Positions 9,017-16,756 of a DNA stretch of 43,199 bases are shown in pieces. The DNA is from JAKGBX01 sp965366835. GTDB lineage: Bacteria; Pseudomonadota; Alphaproteobacteria; Rhodobacterales; Rhodobacteraceae. The notes beneath the pieces are model-generated. The model did not search any database, was not told where the DNA came from, and saw only the letters and a program-made list of their open reading frames with translations. Position 1 is the stretch's first letter, and every line of letters begins with the position of its first letter. A program made the position numbers and the translations under genes. The stretch lies in NCBI GenBank assembly GCA_965366835.1, contig CBDUGF010000018.1, positions 1-43,199 of the forward strand, in the 5' to 3' direction.

Positions 9017-10189
9017 CTAGGGCGAAGACGGGAACATCCGGAGAATCCGCGGCACGATCCGGTAGGGCAAGGCCCCGGCCGTGACTTCGTCGACGCTGCC
9101 AGCGAGAAAGAGATCGCGGTCGGGACAGTGAAACAGCCAGCACCCGGTCGAACCGGTGTGGCCAAGCACCGCGGGCATCGGCGTGAAGGGCGAAAAGATA
9201 CGCGGCAGGCGGAACCGCATGATCCCCAGCCCGTATTCGATCGGCCAACCCGGCGCCCTGAGCGCGGCCCGGTCGAGCGGCAGGCCGAAACGGTGCATGT
9301 GCCGGGTCATCCGCGCCAGCGTCGCAGGGTCATCGAAGACAGCCCCACGCGTCAGCGCCCGCAGGAACCCGATCGCGTCCGCCGCATCGGCATAGAGCCC
9401 CCGGATCGACCGCAGCAACAGGGGCAGGTGCACCGCGCGCCCGGCGCCCCGCAGAGTCATCGCCGCCGGCGCCGGATCCAGCCCGGTCGAGCGGCCGCAG
9501 AAATAGCTGTGGCGCAGGCCGAGCGGGCGAAACAGCAGGTCTTCGTGAAGACGCTCGAGCGGCGCGCCGGTGAGCGTTTCGAGCAGGGCGACCAGCAGGA
9601 TATAGTTGGTATCGCTGTAGCGCACCCGCAGGCGTTTGCCCGATCTCTGGCCTGATCTCCGGCCCGCCAGGTCCTGCGGCGGAAAATGCGGGCGAAGCCG
9701 CTGCCTGACATGATCGATGATCTCGATATCGGTGAGCGCGCGATCGCCCTCGGCAAGCACCTGTTCCAGCAAACTGGGGCCATCGGAAGGGCGATCCTCA
9801 AGCCAATCAGCCAAGCCAGACATGTGCGTCATCAGGTGACGGGCGGTGATCTGCCCGGAATAGTCGGTGCCGCCCAGCCGGTGCACCCAGTGCGAAAGCG
9901 CCACAGGCAAGTAGCTGCCGATCGGTGCGTCAAGGTCGAGCCGGCCGGCTTCGACGAGTTTCAGCGCAAGCGCTGCATTGTAAAGCTTGTCGATGCTGGC
10001 CAGGAAGAACGGCGTGTCCGCTCGCACCGGCATGCCAGTCGTTTCGATCTGTCCGGCCGTGGCGATCCAGCGCGTCGCGCCATCGCCGCTTTCGACCGCG
10101 AGGATACCTTGGCGGATTGGGGCGCGCTGCGTCGCGCGATCCAGAACCGCCTGCAATGTCTCAGAGAGCTGTTGGCTGTCTTCACGCAT
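9017..10189 (-). CDS. Serine hydrolase of the class C beta-lactamase-related family
   Basis: The 390-residue protein belongs to the large family of class C beta-lactamases, D-aminopeptidases and esterases. The nucleophile motif SxxK is S65-I-D-K68, the second motif is Y191-S-D, and the third is H344-T-G, where true class C beta-lactamases have KTG. There is no signal peptide, so the enzyme is probably cytoplasmic, arguing for an esterase or peptidase rather than an antibiotic-resistance enzyme. The start ATG has a strong GGGAGGA ribosome-binding site; the open frame upstream is antisense to etfB. It is transcribed against its neighbours and separates pduO from etfBA. Confidence 0.88.
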   Translation of the reverse strand: MREDSQQLSETLQAVLDRATQRAPIRQGILAVESGDGATRWIATAGQIETTGMPVRADTPFFLASIDKLYNAALALKLVEAGRLDLDAPIGSYLPVALSHWVHRLGGTDYSGQITARHLMTHMSGLADWLEDRPSDGPSLLEQVLAEGDRALTDIEIIDHVRQRLRPHFPPQDLAGRRSGQRSGKRLRVRYSDTNYILLVALLETLTGAPLERLHEDLLFRPLGLRHSYFCGRSTGLDPAPAAMTLRGAGRAVHLPLLLRSIRGLYADAADAIGFLRALTRGAVFDDPATLARMTRHMHRFGLPLDRAALRAPGWPIEYGLGIMRFRLPRIFSPFTPMPAVLGHTGSTGCWLFHCPDRDLFLAGSVDEVTAGALPYRIVPRILRMFPSSP

Positions 10190-10402
10190 CTCGATCCTCC
10201 CTGCCCGGACTATTCTGGCACCAACAATAAGCATGCAATATTCCGGCAATGATTCCCGGGCAAATCCCGTGGACGCGACGTCTGTTGGCGCTAACGCGGC
10301 GTTTTTTCCCTGTTTCCCTCCGCTCCAAGGCTGTAACAGGACCAAGAGAGCCTGAATCGCCCGCGCGCGGGTGGCAATGAAGATGCGAAGGAGACCGCTG
10401 GA

Positions 10403-11161
10403 ATGAAGGTGCTTGTGCCTGTCAAACGCGTGATCGACTATAATGTGAAAGTCCGGGTGAAATCGGACGGCAGCGGGGTCGATCTTGCCAACGTGAAGAT
10501 GTCGATGAACCCGTTCGACGAGATTGCCGTGGAAGAGGCGATCCGTCTGAAGGAAGCCGGCAAGGTCGAGGAAGTGATCGCCGTATCCATCGGCGTGAAA
10601 CAGGCGCAGGAGACGCTGCGCACGGCGCTGGCGATGGGCGCCGACCGCGCCATCCTGGTGATCGCCGCCGATGACGTGCACACCGATATCGAACCGCTGG
10701 CGGTGGCCAAGATCCTCGCCAAGGTGGTCGAAGAGGAACAGCCCGGGCTGGTTCTCGCCGGCAAGCAGGCGATCGACAATGACATGAACGCCACCGGCCA
10801 GATGCTGTCGGCCCTGTTGGGCTGGTCGCAGGCGACCTTCGCCAGCGATCTCGACATCGAGGGCGACAGCGCGAAAGTGACCCGCGAGGTCGATGGCGGC
10901 TTGCAGACTATCAGCGTCAAGATGCCGACCATCGTGACCGTCGATCTGCGGCTCAACGAGCCGCGCTATGCCAGCCTTCCCAACATCATGAAGGCCAAGA
11001 AAAAGCCGCTGGATGAAAAGACCGCCGCCGATTACGGCGTCGACGTGACGCCGCGGCTCGAGATCATGAAGACGACCGAGCCGGAGTCGCGCAAGGCCGG
11101 CGAGATTGTCGGCTCGGTTGACGAGCTGGTGGCGAAACTCAAGGAAGCGGGGGCAATATAA
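10403..11161 (+). CDS. etfB: Electron transfer flavoprotein beta subunit
   Basis: The 252-residue EtfB pairs with EtfA to carry electrons from acyl-CoA dehydrogenases to the quinone pool through ETF:quinone oxidoreductase. The N-terminus MKVLVPVKRVIDYN and the internal segments typical of the AMP-binding beta subunit (NPFDEIAVEEAIRLKE, GKQAIDNDMN, the LRLNEPRYASLPNIMKAKKKP signature) are present, and the length is normal. AAGGAGA lies upstream of the ATG. Its TAA stop shares one base with the ATG of etfA, so the subunits are translationally coupled. It serves the acyl-CoA dehydrogenases of the cell, such as the one at 17.7 kb. Confidence 0.97.
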   Translation: MKVLVPVKRVIDYNVKVRVKSDGSGVDLANVKMSMNPFDEIAVEEAIRLKEAGKVEEVIAVSIGVKQAQETLRTALAMGADRAILVIAADDVHTDIEPLAVAKILAKVVEEEQPGLVLAGKQAIDNDMNATGQMLSALLGWSQATFASDLDIEGDSAKVTREVDGGLQTISVKMPTIVTVDLRLNEPRYASLPNIMKAKKKPLDEKTAADYGVDVTPRLEIMKTTEPESRKAGEIVGSVDELVAKLKEAGAI

Positions 11162-12087
11162 TGGCAGTTCTTCTTCTTGCCGAAGTCAACAATGGCGAGC
11201 TGGCGATGGACGCCACCGCCAAGGCCGTGACCGCCGCCAAGGCGCTCGGCGACATCACGGTTCTGGCCGCGGGCGCACATGCGGCTGCCGCCGGCAAAGC
11301 CGCCGCGACGATCGACGGTGTCAGCAAGGTTCTGGTGGCCGAGGATCCGACGCTGGGCCACCGCCTGGCGGAATCCACCGCGGCGCTGATCGTGTCGCTG
11401 GCTGGCGACTACGAGCATATCGTCGCGCCCGCCACCACCGACGCCAAGAATGTGATGCCGCGCGTGGCGGCGCTTCTCGACGCGATGGTGATCTCGGATG
11501 TTTCCGGTGTGGTCGATGGCAATACCTTCGAGCGCCCGATCTATGCCGGCAACGCCGTGCAGACGGTGAAATCCTCGGACGCCAAGAAGGTTGTCACCTT
11601 CCGGACCTCGACTTTCGATGTCGCCGGGACCGGCGGCAGCGCCTCTGTCGAGACCATCTCGGCGGTGGCCGATCCGGGCCTGTCGAGCTGGATCGAGGAC
11701 AAGGTCGCGGCCAGCGATCGCCCCGAGCTCACTTCGGCCGGTGTGGTCGTCTCGGGCGGGCGCGGTGTCGGCTCGGAAGACGATTTCAAGCTGATCGAAC
11801 AGCTCGCCGACAAGCTCGGCGCCGCTGTTGGCGCGTCGCGCGCGGCGGTCGATTCAGGCTATGCCCCGAACGATTGGCAGGTCGGCCAGACCGGCAAGGT
11901 GGTGGCGCCGGATCTCTACATCGCCGTCGGCATTTCGGGCGCGATCCAGCACCTTGCGGGGATGAAGGATTCAAAGATCATCGTCGCCATCAACAAGGAC
12001 GAGGAAGCGCCAATCTTCCAGGTCGCCGATTATGGCCTGGTGGCGGATCTGTTCACCGCCGTGCCGGAGCTGATCGAGAAGCTCTGA
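11161..12087 (+). CDS. etfA: Electron transfer flavoprotein alpha subunit
   Basis: The 308-residue EtfA binds the redox-active FAD. The C-terminal FAD domain begins around residue 190 with VVSGGRGVGS and contains the family signature SGYAPNDWQVGQTGKVVAPDLY (split here for reading as SGYAPNDWQVGQTG and KVVAPDLY), then GISGAIQHLAGM and the NKDEEAPIF segment. Length and layout are standard. It overlaps etfB by one base and ends the transcription unit, with a hairpin and a clear terminator immediately after it. Confidence 0.97.
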   Translation: MAVLLLAEVNNGELAMDATAKAVTAAKALGDITVLAAGAHAAAAGKAAATIDGVSKVLVAEDPTLGHRLAESTAALIVSLAGDYEHIVAPATTDAKNVMPRVAALLDAMVISDVSGVVDGNTFERPIYAGNAVQTVKSSDAKKVVTFRTSTFDVAGTGGSASVETISAVADPGLSSWIEDKVAASDRPELTSAGVVVSGGRGVGSEDDFKLIEQLADKLGAAVGASRAAVDSGYAPNDWQVGQTGKVVAPDLYIAVGISGAIQHLAGMKDSKIIVAINKDEEAPIFQVADYGLVADLFTAVPELIEKL

Positions 12088-12095
12088 ACCGGCAC

Positions 12096-12115
12096 GGTGC
12101 GTGCAAGCACGCACC
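12096..12115. repeat. Palindromic hairpin, possible repeated element
   Basis: Perfect 9-bp arms GGTGCGTGC and GCACGCACC flank a 2-nt loop just after etfA. I recall near-identical palindromes scattered between genes in Rhodobacteraceae genomes, so this may be a short mobile or REP element rather than a specific site. Confidence 0.6.
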
Positions 12116-12130
12116 CTACGATGACAGCAA

Positions 12131-12157
12131 GGCCCGCCCCAACCGGCGGGCCTTTTT
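12131..12157 (+). terminator. Rho-independent terminator of etfBA
   Basis: An 8-bp stem GGCCCGCC/GGCGGGCC with loop CCAACC is followed by five T residues. It ends at the stop codon of the converging minus-strand gene; AA precedes the stem, so it is weakly bidirectional. Confidence 0.88.
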
Positions 12158-12993
12158 CATGCCTTGCCGAGCAGCGCCTCGAGCCGGTCGATCACCGCGC
12201 GCGCAGCCTCGTCATGGGCGGCAGGCCCGAGCATGCCGCGCGCCGCGGGCGCTTCCATTTCGTTGAACACCATGCCCTTGACGCCGCGCGCCAGCGCCTT
12301 CGGGCTGGCCACCACCTCGACCACGCAGGCGACGCGAGGGCGCAGCCGCTCGATCATCCAGCGGTCGATGGCGAACGGGTCGTCGCGCGCATGGCTCAGA
12401 TCGGTGCCGTCCTCAGGCGCGTGATCGGCAAACCAGAGCAGCACAGCGCGCGGCCCGATCCGGGCCAGCAACAGTTCCATCCGCGACAGCCACGCGCGCT
12501 GCACCTCTTCGATCAGCATCGCGAAGCGCTCCGGCGCCTTCGCCGCAAGGGCGCGCAGCATGTGCCGGGTAAAATGGAACTCGGTGAAATCGACCTCACG
12601 AAACACCGATTGCATCATCGCCGAGGCCCTGAGGAACCGATCGTTGCGGCGCGGATGCACCGTGTAGAACCGGTTGGACAGGTTGTTGGCGCCGGTCACC
12701 TGCACCACGCATTGCCGCGCCTTGGCCGCGGCGGCAAGCACCGTGGGATCGTTGAGGAACACATCGACCCCGGCATTGGTCTGGCCGAAGTTGACGCAGG
12801 CAATGCCGAGCGTCTGTTCGACCAGGACCGGAAACGGCTCGGCAATGAACTTGCCGTAGGTTTCGGTGCCACCGAGAAAGGCGATATACTCCCCCTCCAG
12901 CGCCCGCACCGGACCACGAAACACAAGCCGGCTGTCGCCGTATTGACACGGGTCATAGTCAAGGGGCCCGCTCCCCATGTTTTCAAAGGACAT
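12157..12993 (-). CDS. DUF6473-like family protein
   Basis: The 278-residue protein matches what I recall of DUF6473 proteins of Rhodobacteraceae: an N-terminal YDPCQYGDSRLVFRGP, then FLGGTETYGKF, an FGQTNAGVDVFLNDP segment and ANNLSNRFYTVHPRRNDRFL. No catalytic role is established to my knowledge; the fold may be sulfotransferase- or SGNH-like, but I cannot show it. No signal peptide is present. The start at MSFEN is preceded by GGTGGGTGAA; an upstream in-frame ATG adds 14 residues but has no ribosome-binding site. The stop codon abuts the etfBA terminator. Confidence 0.75.
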   Translation of the reverse strand: MSFENMGSGPLDYDPCQYGDSRLVFRGPVRALEGEYIAFLGGTETYGKFIAEPFPVLVEQTLGIACVNFGQTNAGVDVFLNDPTVLAAAAKARQCVVQVTGANNLSNRFYTVHPRRNDRFLRASAMMQSVFREVDFTEFHFTRHMLRALAAKAPERFAMLIEEVQRAWLSRMELLLARIGPRAVLLWFADHAPEDGTDLSHARDDPFAIDRWMIERLRPRVACVVEVVASPKALARGVKGMVFNEMEAPAARGMLGPAAHDEAARAVIDRLEALLGKA

Positions 12994-13187
12994 TTCACCC
13001 ACCAATTTTTTACTCACCCGCAGCCAGATTCGCACAAACCCGTTGTCGAAAGGCTAATGTGCGGAATTGACGCGAGTTTTAACGATCGAGACGGCGCGGC
13101 GGGGCGGAAATCGCGGCCCGCAGCCTCTTGCGGTCGGCGGCGGCGCGCGCCTATGGTTGGGGCGAATTTGGCAAACGGGGCAGCGGC

Positions 13188-14063
13188 ATGGAAATCAAAA
13201 AGGTCGGCGTGATCGGGGCGGGGCAGATGGGCAACGGCATCGCGCATGTGATGGCGCTGGCCGGGTATGACGTCTTGCTCAACGATATCAGCGCCGAGGC
13301 GCTGGAGGCCGCGATGGGGCGGATCGAGAAGAACATGGGCCGCCAGGCCGGGCGCGGGCTGATCAGCGAGGAGGAGATGGCCGCAGGGATGGCGCGGATC
13401 AAGCCGACGCAGGATCTGCCCGAACTGGGCCAGAGCGACCTTGTGATCGAAAGCGCGACCGAGAACGAGGATATCAAGAACAAGATCCTGGCCTCGCTGG
13501 CGCCGCATCTGGCCGATCACACCATCCTGACCTCGAACACCTCCTCGATCTCGATCACGCGGCTGGCCAGCCGCACCGACCGGCCGGAAAAGTTCATGGG
13601 CTTTCACTTCATGAACCCGGTGCCGCTGATGAAGCTGGTCGAGCTGATCCGCGGCATCGCCACCGACGAGCCGACCTACAATTCCTGTTTGGCGGTGGTG
13701 GACAAACTGGGCAAGACCGCCGCCAGCGCCGAGGATTATCCCGCCTTCATCGTCAACCGGATCCTTATTCCGATGATCAACGAGGCCTGCTATGCGCTCT
13801 ATGAAGGGGTCGGCAATGTCGCCTCGATCGACAACGCGATGAAGCTCGGCGCCAACCATCCGATGGGGCCGCTGGAGCTGGGCGATTTCATCGGCCTGGA
13901 TACCTGCCTTGCCATCATGCATGTGCTGCATGACGGGCTTGCCGATACCAAATACCGCCCCTGCCCGCTCTTGACGAAATATGTCGAAGCCGGTTGGCTG
14001 GGCAAGAAGACCGGCCGCGGGTTCTATGACTATCGCGGCGATGCCCCGGTGCCGACGAGGTGA
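13188..14063 (+). CDS. 3-hydroxybutyryl-CoA dehydrogenase family
   Basis: The 291-residue NAD-dependent 3-hydroxyacyl-CoA dehydrogenase oxidises the 3-hydroxy group in beta-oxidation or the acetoacetyl-CoA/3-hydroxybutyryl-CoA couple. The Rossmann motif GAGQMG (9-14) and the acidic residue in NDIS bind NAD; SNTSSISIT and HFMNPVPLMKLVE form the catalytic Ser/His/Glu region; the C-terminal helical domain contains YPAFIVNRILIPMINEA and HPMGPLELGDFIGLD. The length matches the Hbd family, not a fused FadB. ACGGGG lies upstream of the ATG. The DsrC-like gene starts five bases after its stop. Confidence 0.95.
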   Translation: MEIKKVGVIGAGQMGNGIAHVMALAGYDVLLNDISAEALEAAMGRIEKNMGRQAGRGLISEEEMAAGMARIKPTQDLPELGQSDLVIESATENEDIKNKILASLAPHLADHTILTSNTSSISITRLASRTDRPEKFMGFHFMNPVPLMKLVELIRGIATDEPTYNSCLAVVDKLGKTAASAEDYPAFIVNRILIPMINEACYALYEGVGNVASIDNAMKLGANHPMGPLELGDFIGLDTCLAIMHVLHDGLADTKYRPCPLLTKYVEAGWLGKKTGRGFYDYRGDAPVPTR

Positions 14064-14067
14064 GAGG

Positions 14068-14433
14068 ATGCGCACGAAACCCGATGTATTGACCGAGGTC
14101 GCGCTGCCCGATGGGCGCGTCAGCGTCGACGAGCATGGCTATCTGATAGATCCGGCGCTGTGGAGCGAAGCCTTTGCCGAACATGCCGCCAGGGCCGAGG
14201 GCATCAGGCTGACGCCGCGGCATTACGAAGTGATCGCTTTCGTGCGCGCCAGTCAGGAAGAGCATGGCATCATTCCCGATCAACGCTTCGTGCTGAAATT
14301 CCTCGGCCATGGCGACACGCTCTCTAAATCCGAGGCCAAGGACGCGCTCTACGAGCTGTTTCCGCAGGGCTATGTCAAGCAGGTCTGCAAGATCGCCGGG
14401 ATGAAACAACCGCGCGCCTGGTCGACCGGTTAG
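14068..14433 (+). CDS. DsrC/TusE-family protein lacking the C-terminal catalytic cysteine
   Basis: The 121-residue protein has the DsrC/TusE fold signature: a GYLID start, helical LTPRHYEVIAFVR, then LYELFPQGYVKQVCKIAGM near the end. DsrC carries persulfide or trisulfide on two C-terminal cysteines spaced C-x10-C, and TusE uses the last one. Here only the inner one, Cys107, remains; the outer position is Trp118, followed by STG. It therefore cannot act as a normal sulfur carrier and resembles the group called RspA (regulatory sulfur-related proteins), as I recall it. It lies 4 bp behind the hydroxyacyl-CoA dehydrogenase gene, probably in the same transcript. No dsrAB, dsrEFH or tusBCD is in view. 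Confidence 0.85.
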   Translation: MRTKPDVLTEVALPDGRVSVDEHGYLIDPALWSEAFAEHAARAEGIRLTPRHYEVIAFVRASQEEHGIIPDQRFVLKFLGHGDTLSKSEAKDALYELFPQGYVKQVCKIAGMKQPRAWSTG

Positions 14434-14471
14434 CCCTTGCGACATCGCCCCCGATGACGCCGCGTTCGATG

Positions 14472-14485
14472 CCCTGACGTCAGGG
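14472..14485. promoter_or_regulatory. Perfect 14-bp palindrome upstream of the hydrolase gene
   Basis: CCCTGACGTCAGGG lies 37-50 bp before the alpha/beta hydrolase start. It could be an operator or the stem of a short terminator for the preceding unit; there is no T tract. Confidence 0.35.
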
Positions 14486-14521
14486 TTAACGCCATTGGCG
14501 GCCATGCGCTTTGCTGGGGCC

Positions 14522-15364
14522 ATGAGCGAAGATATCACCATCGAGAGCCAGGACGGCAGCATCGCCGGGCGGTATTATCGCGCCCCTGCCCCGCGCGCCG
14601 TGGCGGTGCTGAACCCGGCGACAGGCGTGCCGCAGTCCTATTACCGGCATTTCGCGGCGTGGCTGGCTGAGGCCGAGGGTGTCAACTGTCTGACCTACGA
14701 TTACCGCGGCTTCGGCGCCTCGGCGCAAGGCCCGGTGAGCCGGGTGCGCCTGACCATGGCCGATTGGGGCGTTCACGACCAGCAGGCGGCGCGCGACTGG
14801 CTTCACGGCCAGGCCGAGGGGCTGCCGCTCTGGGTGATCGGGCATTCGCTGGGCGGCTTCATGCTGGGCTATCAACAGCGGCTGGCAGAGATCGCGCGGG
14901 TGATCGCGGTCAGCTCGGGGCCGATCCATGTCTCGGATCATCCCTGGCCCTATCAGGCCAGCGCGCGGCTGTTCTGGTATGTGCTGGGGCCGCTGCTGCT
15001 GGCGACCACGGGCTATCTGCCGGGGCGGTTTTCGGGGCTGGGCGCCGATGTTCCGGGGCCGGTGTTCCGGCAATGGAAGGCATGGTGCACCACGCGCGGG
15101 TTTCACGGCGCCGATGCCAGCCTGCCGCCCTATGATGCAAGCGCTCTTGGCGCCCAGCTGCGCAGCGTCGCGCCTGCCGACGATGTGATGATCCCGCCCG
15201 CCGTGGTGGCGCGGCTGGGCAGCCTTTACCCCAACGCGGCGCAGACCCACGCGGTTCTGGAACCCGAGCGGTTCGGGCTCTCCAAGGTCGGGCACCTGGC
15301 GGCGTTTGCCCGGCGCAACGCGGCGCTCTGGCCGGCGATATTGGGGGCAGAGGCAAGCCGTTGA
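14522..15364 (+). CDS. Alpha/beta hydrolase
   Basis: The 280-residue hydrolase has a nucleophile elbow GHSLGG around residue 107, an oxyanion-loop region around NPATGVPQSYY, and a late histidine in KVGHLAAF. A YDYRGFGASAQG segment is typical of esterase or lysophospholipase-like members. The middle region contains a hydrophobic stretch (RLFWYVLGPLLLATTGYL, about 147-164) that may be a lid or membrane contact. The substrate is unknown. The ATG at 14522 follows GGGGCC; an ATG 18 bases upstream is possible. It sits between the DsrC-like gene and a secreted DUF. Confidence 0.85.
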   Translation: MSEDITIESQDGSIAGRYYRAPAPRAVAVLNPATGVPQSYYRHFAAWLAEAEGVNCLTYDYRGFGASAQGPVSRVRLTMADWGVHDQQAARDWLHGQAEGLPLWVIGHSLGGFMLGYQQRLAEIARVIAVSSGPIHVSDHPWPYQASARLFWYVLGPLLLATTGYLPGRFSGLGADVPGPVFRQWKAWCTTRGFHGADASLPPYDASALGAQLRSVAPADDVMIPPAVVARLGSLYPNAAQTHAVLEPERFGLSKVGHLAAFARRNAALWPAILGAEASR

Positions 15365-15416
15365 AATCGGTGCGGTGCGGGGTAAGCTCGGGCATGTTGC
15401 GGATTGGGAGGACGAA

Positions 15417-15962
15417 ATGATCGCGCGTCTGGGCCTTGCGGTGCTGCTGAACCTGCTCGGCGCGCTATCGGCGGCGGCGCAGGCTGTGGCCGAGCCGCCG
15501 GTGCTGATCCTCGAAAGCTATGGTGTCTATTGCGCGCTGGAAGGCTCGTCGCGCAAGGTGGCCGCTCCCGGCACGGTTCTGGGATATGTCCACATCACCG
15601 AGGCCGATACCGCCGCAACCGTGGTCACGACGCGGGTTCCGGCAGCGCTCGGGATCGGCTTTGGCGTGGCGCTGCGCGCCGCCGGGGATCAGAGCGATTT
15701 CATCGCCGAATTTCGCGTCACCCATCCCGCCGGTGCGAGCGGCGCGCGCATCACCGAACGCTGGACCACGAGCTTTTCGCCGCAGGCTGCATCGCTCAAC
15801 CGGTTCCGCTTTGAATTCCCCGAAGAGCTGCATGTCGGGCTCTGGGTGATGGAGGTCTACCGGGACGAAACGCCGGTCTTCCGCCAAGCCTTCGAGGTGG
15901 TGCCACCCGAGGCGGCAGGCGATATCCTGGAGCAATGTTCGGGCTTTGTGCCTGTGTCGTGA
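15417..15962 (+). CDS. Secreted protein, DUF3859-like
   Basis: The 181-residue protein starts with a cleavable-looking signal peptide (basic start, LGLAVLLNLLGALSAAAQA, cleavage about residue 23), placing it in the periplasm. The rest forms one beta-rich domain with ESYGVYC near its N-terminus and paired cysteines near the two ends. It resembles DUF3859 as I remember it, but I could not check this. The ATG follows GGGAGGACGAA, a strong ribosome-binding site, which decides the start over the longer open frame. Confidence 0.65.
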   Translation: MIARLGLAVLLNLLGALSAAAQAVAEPPVLILESYGVYCALEGSSRKVAAPGTVLGYVHITEADTAATVVTTRVPAALGIGFGVALRAAGDQSDFIAEFRVTHPAGASGARITERWTTSFSPQAASLNRFRFEFPEELHVGLWVMEVYRDETPVFRQAFEVVPPEAAGDILEQCSGFVPVS

Positions 15963-16040
15963 TCGCGCGATTGCATTGCGCGGCCAAATCGCCCAATTTC
16001 GAGCGTCCGTATAGCTTCATTTTCCGAAGGAGTGCGTCTG

Positions 16041-16703
16041 ATGAGCGCCGAGAACAACAGCGAAAAGCCAACCGTCATCCCCGCCGAGCCCGGTCAGATC
16101 GCCGAATGGTTGGAGGCCGACGAGATCGTGCTGGTCGATGTGCGCGAGCCGTCGGAATACGAGGTCGAACATATCGCGGGCGCGCTTTTGCTGCCGATGT
16201 CGAGCTTCGAGGCCGATCTGTTTCCGACCCTGCCCGGCAAGAAGCTGGTGCTGCATTGCGCGGTCGGAAAACGCTCGGAGGCGGCCGGCAAGATGCTGCT
16301 CAACGAGGGCCACGGCCAGGTGATCCACATGACCGGCGGGATGGACGCCTGGAAGGCGGCAGGGCTGCCCACCGAGGTGCAGCACATGCCGCCGGGCGAG
16401 CCGAAAGCGGTGTTTCTCTGCCCGGCGCCGGGCGAAGTGCTGCGTGGGGAATACCTGGAACCGTTGGGCATCGCGCTGCCCGAGCTGGCGCAGGCGATCG
16501 GTGTATTCGAAGGGCGTCTCGGCGGGCTGCTGAAGGGCGAGGAGAAGGTGACGGTGGAGCTGTCGCTGCGGCTGGCGCGGTATTTCTCGACCGCCGCCGA
16601 TTTCTGGGTGCGCCTGCAGGTCGATCACGACATGGAGCGCGCGCGCCACGCGGTGGGCGAGGATATCCGCCGCACTATCAGGCCGCGGGCCCAGGACGGA
16701 TAA
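16041..16703 (+). CDS. Rhodanese domain fused to a HigA/VapI-type XRE DNA-binding domain
   Basis: The 220-residue protein has two parts. Residues 13-115 are a rhodanese: VLVDVREPSEYEVEHIAGA, then the active-site loop CAVGKRS with Cys73, and the terminal TGGMDAWKAAGLP. Residues 128-205 match HigA-family antitoxins: PGEVLRGEYLEPLG, a helix-turn-helix around LPELAQAIGVFEGRLGGLL (146-164), and LRLARYFSTAADFWVRLQ. Cys73 could carry a persulfide, and the second domain could bind DNA, so a sulfane-sulfur-responsive regulator is plausible. No HigB toxin gene is adjacent. The start is placed at the ATG eight bases after GAAGGAG; a GTG three codons earlier overlaps that site. Confidence 0.85.
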   Translation: MSAENNSEKPTVIPAEPGQIAEWLEADEIVLVDVREPSEYEVEHIAGALLLPMSSFEADLFPTLPGKKLVLHCAVGKRSEAAGKMLLNEGHGQVIHMTGGMDAWKAAGLPTEVQHMPPGEPKAVFLCPAPGEVLRGEYLEPLGIALPELAQAIGVFEGRLGGLLKGEEKVTVELSLRLARYFSTAADFWVRLQVDHDMERARHAVGEDIRRTIRPRAQDG

Positions 16704-16756
16704 AGCTCACGGCGGTTTTTCTGCTAAAAATCAATATGGTGTGGCGCTGACTTCGC

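Noticed and set aside
9017..10189. Serine hydrolase as an antibiotic-resistance beta-lactamase
   Set aside because: No signal peptide for export and HTG instead of KTG; an esterase or peptidase is more likely.
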